A DNA stretch of 64,000 nt from Harmonia axyridis (lineage: Eukaryota > Arthropoda > Insecta > Coleoptera > Coccinellidae): positions 23,185,506 through 23,249,505 of the forward strand of contig NC_059505.1 in the NCBI RefSeq assembly GCF_914767665.1. The letters run 5' to 3'. Within the stretch, counting starts at the first letter, position 1. Every line of letters begins with the position of its first letter. Under the pieces are notes generated by a model that saw only the letters and a program-made list of their open reading frames with translations, was not told the origin of the DNA and ran no database searches. This document shows positions 1 to 10,588 of the stretch, piece after piece. Made by a program: the position numbers and the translations under genes.

Positions 1-194
1 CTACACATAGATTTAAAATAAGAACCTCCTTTTCTTGATGCCAAGAGAAGGTCTTCTTACGAGTTTTCCTTTGCCACACTTTTTAGTTTTTCGCCTGGAA
101 ACAGCCGTTGGCTGAACGCTTCTTTCTAGTCCTCTTCTTACAATCAATGTTGCACACTAATTTTTTATCTAGCGTAATTTCACGTTTTAAGGCC
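1..194. repeat. Dispersed repeat D, copy 1, left part
   Basis: This stretch matches 11937-12130 in the same orientation with few differences. It is interrupted at about 194 by a non-LTR retrotransposon and resumes at about 4165. On the minus strand the longer copy at 11.9 kb reads as short coding-like pieces and ends in STKPKK followed by a stop and an AATAAA signal, so D may be a retrocopied gene fragment. I could not identify the parent gene. Confidence 0.75.
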
Positions 195-737
195 AAATAT
201 TCGCCAATCAAGCTAGAATTGACTTCGAACCTGAAGAAGAAAGTCATCTTCTCCAAGGCCAAGCAATTGAAGGGAACATCTGTCAGCTTATCTAATGATC
301 TAACGGAAAATCAACTCAGAGAGTTCAAAATATTGAGAACAAATCTTCTCCAGGCAAGAAAGAATACATCGGTCAAATCCTACATACGTGGTAACCGCCT
401 CATAATTGGCACAAAAGAATATACGGTCGATGATCTACTGAACTCCCTCCAGGAGAAGAAGACGTGTAGTGCGCCCTCAACACCTTCAGCCTCAGAGAGT
501 TCACGACAACATATACTATACGATGAGAATCAAGAGGTTGATGAAGCAGGATGGGAGACTGTAGAGGACAATGTGGAAATTAGCAGTACAGCTACAGCAG
601 GCCCAAGTGCACCAACTCCCAATTTCACTGGTTCACATAGAGTTTTAAGAACTAACAAAGTCCTCAAGAAGAAATCACCACTTAAAAAGGATCCCAAACC
701 AGGTAGGGAACTAAGGAATGGATCTACAAGATCTTAA
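195..737 (+). pseudogene. ORF1 (gag-like) C-terminal fragment of non-LTR element 1
   Basis: The frame ending at 737 encodes a basic, helical protein typical of the C-terminal part of ORF1 in Jockey/CR1-group elements. It has a block resembling VSNDLT-x-EQ...LR, followed by an IRGNRLIIG-like motif and VDDLL, then a Ser/Thr/Pro-rich tail with KKSPLKK. ORF1 proteins of this group bind the element RNA. The frame appears open from 108, but the first 29 or so codons belong to the flanking repeat D, so that start is an artefact. The N-terminal half is missing. ORF2 begins 60 bases downstream. Confidence 0.8.
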
Positions 738-797
738 GTTGACTGTTTATCATTTCTTTTATTGTTTTGTTTAAATTAAGTTGATCGCACGAGTAAA

Positions 798-3720
798 ATG
801 AATCCATATATAAGAGAGTATCAAGATGTTAAATATGAAACGGGGATAATAGAAGATATTCACACATTCAAACACGACAGTAAGCTTGGAAAAATTAATA
901 TATTACATTTGAATATTAGAAGCATTGCAAAAAATCTTGATGAGTTACTAATCTTGCTTGACTACCTCACAGTAAAGTTCGATATAATAGTACTATCTGA
1001 AACATTCCAAATAAATAATTCAGAAATTTTCAACATAAGTGGATACCGAATAATTTACAGCAACGGAACATTGAATAAAAATGACGGTGTGTTAGTATAC
1101 ATAAGAAAGGATATAGAATGTACACACAATATAATAACTTTAGGTGAAAACAAGTCTGTAGAAATAAATATAGCCGGGGATAATAGCCTTACACTGACTG
1201 CCATTTATAGATCGCCTCAAACGTGTGTGCATACCTTTAATACAAATATTTTTGATTATTTAGAAAGTAAATGCCAGGTTAAAACACATATGATAGTTGG
1301 AGATATGAATATTAATTTATTAGCAGATGATGAGTTTGTTGAAGAATATAAAAACATAATGTGTACATTCGGATACATGTCTGTTATAAATGAAATAACT
1401 AGGCCTGGAGGAAACACTTGTATTGATCATATATTCCTTAAAGACGTCAACCTTCAAAATCGATTACAACACATAAAAGGATATATTTTGCATTATCTAA
1501 TTACAGATCACTTTCCAATTATGGTAACTTTTGAGTCAGGGGATAAAACATTATTTCATAAAAAGGAGGAACGGAAAGTAAAAAAATATGTTAACTATTC
1601 GAAATTACGAGAAAATCTACGTAAAGAAACATGGTCACTAATGTATGAACAGAAAAATGTTAATAATATGACTAACTCTTTTATTGAAAAACTGATGGAA
1701 CACTTAAATAGAAACACACATTTCGTGAAGGTAAAAAAAAATGAGCAAACTCGCAAAAAGTGGATCACACCCTCCTTGCTGAAAGCGATTAACAAAAAAA
1801 ATAACCTCTATATACAGCTGAACAAAAGTCCAAATGATACAAACTTAAAATCGAAATATACTAGAATCAAAAATGAAATTCAAAAACTTATAAATACTTC
1901 AAAAAAAAAATTATCTACAAGAAATAATGAAAAACAGTCAAAGCGAGTCAAAGGCTATATGGAACTGCATGAATGGTATTTGCGGGAATTCCAATGAACA
2001 AAAAATGGAAATCGAACATATCAAATGTGAGGGAACTCTTATTCGGGAGGAAAAGGAGATAGCGAATAAATTTAATAAGTATTTCACTGGTGTGGGAAAA
2101 TTATATGCTGAAAAAATTGATTCTCCCAATGAATTCAAGGAAGTTGACATTTCACAGTGCAATTCATTTTACTTGACTCCTGTAGACCCAATGGAGATAC
2201 AGGATACCATAAGTCAGCTGAAATCCGGAAAGGCTGCAGGGCACGATTCTATAAGATCTGAAACTCTGAAAGAAATTAAATCAGAAATATCTGAACCTTT
2301 GACATATCTAGTGAATAGCTGTTTTGAAAATGGATGTTTTCCTGATGCATTCAAATTAGGTATAATTAGGACAATATATAAAAGCGGCGACCGTTCACAG
2401 ATCACGAACTACAGACCCATCTCCCTGATATCAAATTTGGCAAAAATAGTTGAAAAGACCATAAAAAAACGTATAGTGAACTATCTGAAGAAATATCATA
2501 TCATCGATGAAAAACAATATGGATTCACTGAAGGGAAATCTACAGAAGATGCGATAAGACAACTAACAGGTAGGTTGTATGATTGTCTAGATGAAAAGAT
2601 TCCTACGCTGTGTATTTTTATCGATTTATGTAAGGCATTCGATACTGTATGCCATATTCGTTTGCTCAAGAAGTTGAGAAATTGTGGATTTAGAGGACCA
2701 ATATATGAATTGCTAAAAAGCTACTTGTCAAACAGAAAGCAGGTTGTAGAAATTGGGCATTCCCAGAGTAAAGAGGAAACAGTAGAGTACGGAGTTCCGC
2801 AGGGTACTGTATTAGGACCTATTTTATTCCTCATATACATAAACAGCTTTCTGAAAATGAAGGAATCTCAAGAAGCAATTTGTTTTGCTGATGATGGGGT
2901 TATTCGATATCAAGGAAATACATGGGAAGAATTGAAGCAGAACGTAAGATCGAAGTTTGCTGAAACAATAAAATGGTTTAAAAACAATAAACTAACCTTG
3001 AACACTGAAAAGACAAAATATATGGTCTTTGGTTCCAGCAAACAAAGTCTTCCAACTTTCGGAGACCTAAACATTGACAATGAGATCTGCATAGCTGAGA
3101 CGAAATATATTAAATATTTGGGAATCACGATTGACAGTCAATTGAGATGGGACCAACATGTGAAAAATCTTGTTAACAAGATAAGAGGCCTTCTCTTCAA
3201 GTTTAGGTACCTTCGCAATTATATAAACTCCATAAAATATTTGAAGATTTTTTACCAGGCCCTAATAGAATCTCAAATCAGCTACGGCATAGTTGGATGG
3301 GGTGGTGCTTACAACAACCACATAAAGCCCTTGGAAGTTATCCAGAAATGGATATTAAAAATAATATATAAAAAAAAGCGCACGTTTTCCAGCCAGCGGT
3401 TATTCAAGATCTCTGAAGTACCAGATGTTAGACAATTATATGCTCTAAAAATTCTCACAAACATTATGTCAAAGAAAATACACGTCAGTACGTTGCATCA
3501 TGAATATATAACCAGAGGAAAAGATCATACATACCTGCTACCTAGATGCAAAAAAAGTATAGGACAAAGAAGTTATACCTACCTAGCACCAAAAATTTTG
3601 AATGTTGTCCCTGATCACCTAAAAAATATAAAAAGCATAGGAAAGTTCAAAAAACGAATAAAAGCTTGGTTGACTGGTGAAACTAGGGAAATAATCAATA
3701 ATATAATAAATAATAATTGA
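798..3720 (+). pseudogene. ORF2: endonuclease plus reverse transcriptase, one frameshift
   Basis: The N-terminal part (from ATG 798) is an apurinic-type endonuclease: NILHLNIRSIAKN, a catalytic Glu in LSETF, VGDMNIN, and TDHFP near the end. The C-terminal part (to 3720) is a reverse transcriptase with YRPISLIS, FIDLCKAFDT, GVPQGTVLGP and the catalytic FADD. The two parts lie in different frames (frame of 798 versus frame of 1927). The change is best placed in the run of ten A bases near 1902-1911, a one-base slip. Apart from that the frame is open. No RNase H domain is seen. The C-terminal region shares the TYLAP...IK/RAW ending with the element at 38.7-40.2 kb. Confidence 0.93.
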
Positions 3721-4164
3721 AAAACTACCAAAGCATGAATTATGACAAATACCTACCCTCAACTGTGACAGAAATTTCAGAACCGATTTAGACACTATAT
3801 AACACGATTAAGAATGACTTTGATTTGAATTGAGACAAACTACACCCTAAAATGACATTTATGACACGCATTCTCACCTCATAATGTGTCGAGTGTGAAT
3901 ATAAAATGATATGTCCAACAAATGTAATCAGTGCAAAAACTTTCGTTTTGTTTGCTTTAGTTATTATTTATCTTTTCTTTCAAACTCTGCCTTCATGGAC
4001 AATATAAGTGGTTATTTTTTTGATTTTATAAATGAATGAAATTTTTTAATTTTTTACCCAATAATTTTTGCATGGAACTAATTTAAGAATTTAATAATGT
4101 ATTATACCTCAGTGATGTATTTTGTTTATTTACCGAAATAAACTTTATTATTATTATTATTATT

Positions 4165-4210
4165 GAAGGCCTTGAGTTCAGAAACTAACAAAAACGTTTG
4201 AACCTTTTTT
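4165..4210. repeat. Dispersed repeat D, copy 1, right part
   Basis: This stretch continues repeat D after the retrotransposon and matches 12131-12176, ending in a T run. The two copies differ beyond that point, so this is the repeat boundary. Confidence 0.75.
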
Positions 4211-4595
4211 CATCATTGAAAAAAACATCAAACCTCAAATATCTTGTGACTCTCAATAGATTTTTCATCATGGTAATTTCAAATTAAAAGTACTTTCAAA
4301 TTCAAAGTAGGACGAATCAAAATTTACTGAGGTTCAAAATCTCAACAAACAACGAATTGATTTTAGCCACCTACGGCCGCTGAACAGTAGTTCCGATTTC
4401 GGCCGGTGCGATAGTGGTTTAGCGCTGACGCTAGTATCTAGAAACAGTGTCAACGGGGTTGCCTAATACTGGGACAAACCTTACTTCCATTGACAAAGAA
4501 AGGAGAAGACTGACGACTGCGTAGAATCGTTTGAAATGTTGATGCTGGCGACCCGAGGGGCAGAGTTTGGAACTCTACATAATTTCTTTTTCTAG
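4211..4595. other. Intergenic spacer
   Basis: No gene recognised. The part from about 4365 to 4590 is less AT-rich than its surroundings. A 61-codon minus-strand frame there has no recognisable motif. Confidence 0.5.
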
Positions 4596-4599
4596 ACCT

Positions 4600-6700
4600 G
4601 AATTCAATGCCACATATAAATCCACCAAGAAACAATATGATCTTCTATTATCCAAAACTAAGAAAGATTACTTCAACAGCTTCATAAGGAACTCAGATAA
4701 TAAGTCAAAGGCTTCCTGGAAGGTCATAAATAGTCTCACAACAGGCAAGATGTCTTCGGCAGTTTCTGGTAGTCATGACAATTCTTCTTTGATGCCAGAT
4801 GATTTCAATAATTTTTTCATTGATTATCCATCTATACTCACCGAAGGCTTGAGTGAATCTCCCAGTGAAGAGCGGGATAGGCTTGGTAATTCTTTTTACA
4901 TGTTTGACATTTCACACGAGGAAGTTCTGAAAACCGTAAAATCTTTGAAAAGTAAACAGTCATGTGGTTATGATGAGATACCAATGAAAGTTCTCAAACT
5001 GTCAGTAGAAGTTATTCTTCCCCCTCTATGTTTTATTATCAACCGTTCTTTCAGAGAGGGCATTTTTCCTGACCTACTGAAAATTGCCATTGTGAAACCC
5101 TTATATAAGAAAGGTCCTGTTGAGCATCCAAACAGCTATAGACCTATTAGCATTTTGTCTTCGTTCTCTAAAATCTTCGAAAAAATTTTGTCTAACAGAT
5201 TGCTGAATTTTTTCTACAAATTTAATGTCATTTCGATTAATCAGCATGGTTTCATGAAGAACAGAAATATTGAAACTGCCATATATAAACTAATTAAAGA
5301 AGTTTTAGTTACCATCGAGCAAGGTGAGGTACCTATGGGATTATTTTTAGATCTCTCCAAGGCATTCGATTGTGTGGAGCACGGAAGATTGCTGGAAATT
5401 CTTGAAGATTGTGGAATAAGAGATAATCAATTAAAACTAATGGAGAGCTACTTGTCATCCAGGAAGCAAATGGTTGCTATGGAGGTGGATGGTGAAGTAT
5501 TGACGTCGGAGGAGAGAGATTACTATGGGCGTACCGCAGGAAAGTATTCCTGGACCGATCCTTTTTATTGTTAACATCAATCGGCTACCAAAGGCAAAAG
5601 TTTCAGCAAGGCACTCAATGGGGATGTTTGCAGATGATACCAACTATAGGCTAAAATCCTCTAATATTTCAACAGCTATTGAAGACTCCAATAATGTACT
5701 GAAGTCGGTTGGAGACTGGTTTCGTAACCACAAGCTCATCTTGAACATTGACAAGACACAATGTATGTTCTTTTATAGTGAAAGATCTAAGCTGCACCAT
5801 CCATTATAATAATAATATAATATAATAATATATAGTTTATTGAAAAAGTACAATTTGTATAAAAAATCGATAACATTTGAAATATTGTTTCAATAAACCG
5901 CAAAAAACTCACTAAGGCAGATTGCCTGTGCGTGAGTTGTCAGGATTTAAGATGTTGGCTGCTATACTAATACTAATTCTATTTTAAAAAATGTGTATAA
6001 ACAAAATGTAGACAAGGAACAAATACAATGTAGATAAAAATGTATAACCACCATCCATTGTCTATAAATATTTCAGGTAATAATCTCATGGTCAAGGATA
6101 GTATTGTTTTTTTGGGAATTGTAATAGATAAACACTTGAAGTGGGGACCTCACATTGAACAACTTAGAGGAAGACTAAATTCTGTATGTTACATGCTTTT
6201 TATGTTGAGAAATCAGGTTGATTTTGATTTGTTGAAACTTGTGTATTTTTCTAATTTCCAGTCAATTCTATCATATGGGATAATCTTTTGGGGTAATGCT
6301 TCTCATGTTTGTGATTCAAAAACGGGCATTGAGAACTATATTAAATTTAGGCTATAGACAGTCTTGCAGGGTTTTTTTCAGAAGCAATAAAACAATACTT
6401 ACCATCTTTGGTTTGTACATTTATAGATTGTTGATCTTCTTCAGTAAACAAAATCATTATTTTGAATCGTTTAAAAATTTAAATAATACAAGAAGAATGT
6501 TCCCTTTCTATGTACCAGTTCATAAGACCACGCTAAGGGAAAAAAGTGTTGAATGTATGGCAGTAAACTTATTCAACATATTGCCCTCACAAATAAGAAA
6601 TCTCTCTTGTCACATCAAATTCAGAAAAGCTTTATATGTCTTAATTTTAAGTTGTGAGCCTTACAATATTGATGATTTCAAACAGTTTTGTAAAATTTAG
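4600..6700 (+). pseudogene. Reverse transcriptase pseudogene of element 2
   Basis: The first segment (to about 5520) has YRPISILSS, NQHGFMKN and LFLDLSKAFD. A frame change near 5515-5525 leads to the second segment with MGVPQ and the catalytic FADD (NINRLPKA between them). That segment runs into the nested insert at 5806. After the insert the protein continues from about 6060 with FLGIVIDKHLKWG. A further frame change near 6340 gives the C-terminal part ending at 6700. The apparent start at 4567 (a TTG) is upstream of the element and not meaningful. The endonuclease is absent. Confidence 0.9.
5806..6048 (-). mobile_element. Nested 3' fragment of a non-LTR element, minus strand
   Basis: The insert begins on the plus strand with TAA/TAT repeats and a TTTATTG (minus-strand CAATAAA), so it is the 3' end of a retroelement in reverse orientation. 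It is flanked by the direct repeat CACCATCCATT (5795-5805 and 6049-6059). That is an 11-base target-site duplication. It carries no coding sequence. Confidence 0.88.
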
Positions 6701-6960
6701 TTGATTAGATAGTTACGTTTTTTGTATTTTGACTTGTTCTATCTTTACTTCTTTATGTGTAATTTTATGGAATAAATAAACATTATTATTATTATTACTA
6801 ATGTATCGCTATTTCACACAAGAACATATTTCATCTTTATCTACTGAAAATGATGAAATGTCAAATGAAATATTTCTCGACGTAAATTCCAGGCTCTCTT
6901 TTGTGTTTCAGTTCAGTCCTGATTCAAAATTTCTTGTAGGTTCAAGTTTGTTATCTTCTA

Positions 6961-7260
6961 GTTTTTTCGTATAAGTATGGAATTTTTCAATGGGATAAAG
7001 CAATTAAATCTGTGCATTCCAGCTGCAACATAAATATGAAGATGAACAGTAGAATATGTGAGGACCATTTCAGTGAAGACAATTTTTTCAATATACCTAA
7101 AAAAAAACTTTTACCTCCAACTCTGCCTGATTTTCCAAATTATGCACTGCTTTCAGATCAGAATAATTTAAATAATTCTGTGCCGAGTACTAGTTTAACA
7201 GATTCAAGTTCAGATATCAGAAATAACCAACCGAGTACTGTGACTGTTTCCCTCTTGTGA
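6961..7260 (+). pseudogene. THAP-type zinc finger fragment
   Basis: The frame reads YGIFQWDKAIKS, then a serine/cysteine stretch, then RICEDHFSEDNFFN, KKKLLPPTLP. This follows the second half of a THAP domain: a W-x-x-A-I helix, then C-x2-H-F, then a Leu-Pro box. THAP domains bind DNA in host transcription factors and in P-element-type transposases. The first Cys pair and the start are not recognisable upstream, and no catalytic domain follows before the stop at 7260. It is a relic or a lone exon; I favour a relic. Confidence 0.6.
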
Positions 7261-7894
7261 AGAAAAGATCAGGCATTTTAAAATTAATATCAAGGGAAAG
7301 ATTCATTTAATCTATAATTATGTTAAATGAATCTTTTTAGAAATGTTTTAAATTAGTAATGTCAAAAAGAGCAGTTGTCTAGATTGAAGAAAAGAGTGCT
7401 AGATTTTCACTTCATATTGTTATCACCTTATATACTTTCAATAATTCAGGATCACCATTAATTATTCACTTTGTTCCAGGTTTCGAACGGCTTACGTTGG
7501 AGTTCTGCCAATGAATTGAAGATTCCAATTCTGAATCAATCCTTCGATTTCCTGGATTTTTGTCAGTAATCACATTAATAATTATTTTACTGTCAATCTT
7601 CAAATGAAATGTTTTCTTTTTTAATGGTTAAGTGATAAAATACTATATATCTGATTTGATTCAATTATTTCTTTAATTTGTTCTCATAAATATCAATTTG
7701 TATAATTATGTGCAATAAAAAGTATTCCAAAATTCGTTGAGTATTATTATTTGGGTAAAAATTGAGTTGGATGCAAAATCTCACTGAAATATTGAAAAAA
7801 CTGTAACTGATATTAAATTTTTTTCACAATTTTCATTGCAGGTTTTCATTTAAATTGTGAAATTGTTTCGAATTATGATTTACGGCGCCAAATG
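7261..7894. other. AT-rich spacer with a short hairpin
   Basis: No gene recognised. At about 7299-7341 the arms AAAGATTCATTTA and TAAATGAATCTTT form a 13-base stem with a 17-base loop. Confidence 0.5.
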
Positions 7895-8003
7895 CGCAGA
7901 ATCAGGATCGTTAGTTCCATACCCTGCCCATAAGGGCTCCACAATCACGCTTATTGTGGCGCCCTTATGGGCAGGGTATGGAACTAACGAAGCTGATTCT
8001 GCG
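7895..8003. repeat. Near-perfect 109-base hairpin
   Basis: Two arms of about 50 bases (7895-7944 and about 7955-8003) are inverted copies with only about three mismatches and a loop of about 10 bases. Both contain CCATACCCTGCCCATAAGGGC. The right arm joins directly to retroelement coding sequence, so the left arm is probably an inverted copy of part of it. Confidence 0.9.
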
Positions 8004-8170
8004 AAGTAAGTTCTCTATGCTTACTTCGCTCTATATGCTACGAGGGCTCAACCAAGCCAGGTGTCTAAAATGTGATGAAGTACTTACCGTTACGCATATA
8101 TTGATAGACTCTTATAAATATTACAGCATTCGCAATGTATTGGGTATGGATGAGCCTCGGCGTTTCCAGC
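8004..8170 (+). pseudogene. C-terminal zinc-knuckle fragment of a non-LTR pol
   Basis: The frame reads LRGLNQARCLKCDEVLTVTH, then ILIDSYKYYSIRN. This matches the C-x2-C...(T/V)-x-H-I-L-x2-C-x-x-Y...R box after the RNase H region in R1/Jockey/I-type pol proteins. The last Cys is replaced by Ser. Only this tail remains; the upstream part is the inverted copy in the adjacent hairpin. A short TC-repeat microsatellite follows at about 8211-8229. Confidence 0.65.
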
Positions 8171-8619
8171 CGTTGGGCTAGCAGGGGGGGGCAACAAAAC
8201 AAATTAATTCTCTCTCTCTCTCTCTCTTTCTATTGATATCATGATATATCACGTTTTACCAGCTGATAATTTAATGAAATTAAAATTTTGAATATATCAT
8301 ATCAAATTTATTTTACTAAATAAAACCAAATAAAAGATGACCTAATAAAACTTTAACCTAACCTAAACACAACCTTCTCGGATTTTTCTTCAACTGCCTG
8401 TTGCTTCACGATGAATGCTTATCGCCAAACTCATCGAACTCCTTAGCTAAGTCCTAATTCTTTGCTGGGTGCTGAATGATCTCTCCCCAGTGCAAGTAGA
8501 TCACGGTAAAGCGATCAAAATTTCAAAGCTTTTCCCGTCTCAGAAAAAAAAGTCCCGTGTTAAGTACGGAATAATTATAGACCTCCTCCAGTACTCAGAT
8601 GGGCTAATGGCTGGTTGTT

Positions 8620-9480
8620 TGCTCCTGTGAATTTGTCTTTCGACAGTGCCTCTGATTCTATTTCTAGTTTGAGCTTTCCGTCGTTAGTAAAGGCATCTTT
8701 CATTATTTCCTCAATTACTTTTCTGTATCATCACGGTGACTTTTGATCATTTGCAAAATTTTTTTCATTTGCAAAATTTTTTTCATTTGCTGTGAAGCCC
8801 TCGATATATCAAAGGATAGGGATTAGAGAACCTTCACCACAGGTTGTAACAAAGTTGAGTATTTTGCTATAAAAGCAAGGCAAATGAAAAAAGCATCTTT
8901 TGAAGCAGCGGCGTGGAGCTGGAAAGCATTCTTCCGAGTGGCATTGTTTCCATCTCGGGATAGAGTTCCTAGAGCCTCCATTATCGTAGGGAAATTTTCT
9001 TCGAAAAATCTTATGATTTTCTGTTTTTCACTCCATATTGTTTCACAGAGTCTTGAAATATTAGGTATCAGTTTTTTTCGTAAAACTGATTTTCGAAAGA
9101 AGTTATATCTTTGGTGGTTTCCATTGTGATCCGGATATCAGATAGAGCATTGAGATCGTTAATCACCAAGTTCAGTTCATGTGACGCACAATGGAAAAAT
9201 AAAGCTTTGGTGTATTTTTGATGGAGGATTGCTTATACTCCACCTTCTTTCCCAGACATCATCGAACAGCCGTCGAATCCAACGCCAACGCACTTTTCTG
9301 GATCGAGTTCTTTGGATACAAACTGATCAATTGCCTTTGCGATAGACTTCGCTTCCAGACCTTTTGATTTGACAAAATGGGTTGGGTTTTGACATGATTT
9401 CTGCAACTCTCGTGTATAGTCTTGTATTTGCAGAACGGTCTGACGATAAACGAACCAAGAACTCCTTCAACAGAACTTAT
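8620..9480 (-). pseudogene. hAT transposase relic (DUF4371 / zinc-finger-MYM type)
   Basis: Read on the minus strand, the fragments are, in order: a TRELQKSCQ block; KAIDQFVSKELDPEKC; GVGFDGCSMMSGKEGGV, which contains the first catalytic-type Asp; and FFHCASHELNLVINDLNALS, the H-C-x-H-x-L-N-L block of this family. Further on come IWSEKQKIIRFFEENFPTI and a long helical stretch with ATRKNAFQLH. Several stops and frame changes interrupt it. The C-terminal dimerisation domain is not seen. At about 8748-8790 a tandem copy of CATTTGCAAAATTTTTTT disrupts the frame. Confidence 0.82.
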
Positions 9481-9489
9481 TTTTGGCTG

Positions 9490-10260
9490 AAATGCTTGTT
9501 TCTAAGCATTCTTTTTTGTATAAATTAATCATAGTAATAGAAGTACACATCAATCTTACTTTCGAAGCCATATATACCCTTAAATCATTTATTTCGGGCA
9601 TATGCTCCCATAATGTTTTTTGTATAAATTACATGCCCTTTTATATGGCAGAGTTTATCGGTGAGCTAATAAATCAGCCTTCATATGCCATATAAATTTT
9701 TGTTTTCGATACTCTTCTTGAATTCACGATGATTCGTAAATTTCGCACGAAATTTTACTTGGAGCTTGAAATGATCATTCTACATTATAGGTATACAAAA
9801 AAAAATTCTACTCGATCTGATCTGTAGTTACGATCAGATCAGTGATCAGATTGAAATTTTGCATGTAACTCGCAATCGGTATTTTATATCTCAACACCAA
9901 AATGAACTTCGTTCTTCATTTGTTGTGCATGTGGTGCGTAAATATTGGTCAATTTTTTTAATTTTTCTTCTTCAATTTTATATGATTCTGAATGCACGAG
10001 GCTCAAAATTGTCATTCTGCATTCAAATTCAAATGTTGATCTGGATCGAAGGTGTAGTTCCAAAATTTATAAAAATTGAAAAAAAGTTTAACGGTCATAT
10101 TTACTCTGCACAGATTTTGCCAATCAATGAACTGCGGCATTCGTGATCTGAACTTAGCCCGAAAATTTCAAGTTTCTAGTTTTTTTCGTTCGGTTGTTAT
10201 CTTTTTTACAGACGGACCGATTCGAATTTGAGGAAGAATTTGAATTCGTGAGTCTAATCA
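9490..10260. other. Non-coding interior of the hAT relic
   Basis: No gene recognised. Short plus-strand frames at 9483-9695 and 9859-10146 show no family motif and are AT-biased. Confidence 0.4.
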
Positions 10261-10312
10261 GAGAACCTCTAGGGGGGGGGACAACGCCCCCCCCTGCCCC
10301 CCTTGGCGACGC

Positions 10313-10588
10313 CCATGGGTATAGGTACAACTATAGGGAAGGTTTTGAAAGAGAATCAGGAATCTGAAAAAAAAGAAATCGAATTCTTACGAAAAATTGG
10401 GTTAATGAAAAAAAATTCAATATATTTTCTCTTATATTTATTCATACATTTAATTTGTTCATTTACACAGATATTTATTTTTTTGTTTATTTATTTACAC
10501 TTCTTTCACATATTTATATATTTATCTGTTCAAATTTTCCTTTACGCTTATTTATATATTCATTTATTTACATAGTTATATATTTATA
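10313..10588. repeat. Degenerate TTTA-rich simple sequence
   Basis: From about 10430 to 10588 the DNA is an imperfect array of TTTA, TTTATA and TTTACA words. The translated frames here are low-complexity and not genes. Confidence 0.7.

Larger units (their letters stand above)
195..4164 (+). mobile_element. Non-LTR retrotransposon 1 (Jockey/CR1-group, 5' truncated)
   Basis: The element contains the end of an ORF1 (gag-like) frame, a complete endonuclease plus reverse transcriptase ORF2, and a 3' untranslated region of about 420 bases. That region ends with AATAAA (4137-4142) and a TTA-repeat tail to 4164. It is truncated inside ORF1. The insertion point is seen directly because an uninterrupted copy of the target lies at 12130/12131. 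The AGGCC at both junctions is already doubled in the empty copy, so it is not safe evidence for a target-site duplication. The exact clade is not assigned. Confidence 0.93.
4596..6797 (+). mobile_element. Non-LTR retrotransposon 2 (5' truncated, decayed)
   Basis: The element keeps only the region between endonuclease and reverse transcriptase, the reverse transcriptase, the C-terminal domain and the tail. It ends with AATAAATAAA followed by a TTATTA tail (about 6781-6797). It is interrupted by a 243-base insert at 5806-6048. It has at least two frame changes and is not functional. Confidence 0.92.
8175..10312 (-). mobile_element. Decayed hAT-type DNA transposon
   Basis: The right end (about 10265-10312) is GC-rich and on the minus strand begins GGGCGTCGCCAAGG followed by a G-rich run, as in many hAT ends. 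A degenerate partner, GGGCTAGCAGGGGGGGGC, lies at about 8177-8194. A minus-strand transposase relic lies between them. I could not find a convincing 8-base target duplication, so the left boundary is uncertain. Positions 9490-10260 hold no recognisable coding sequence. Confidence 0.6.

Noticed and set aside
108..190. ATG at 108 as the start of ORF1
   Set aside because: The first codons belong to flanking repeat D, as shown by the uninterrupted copy at 12 kb.
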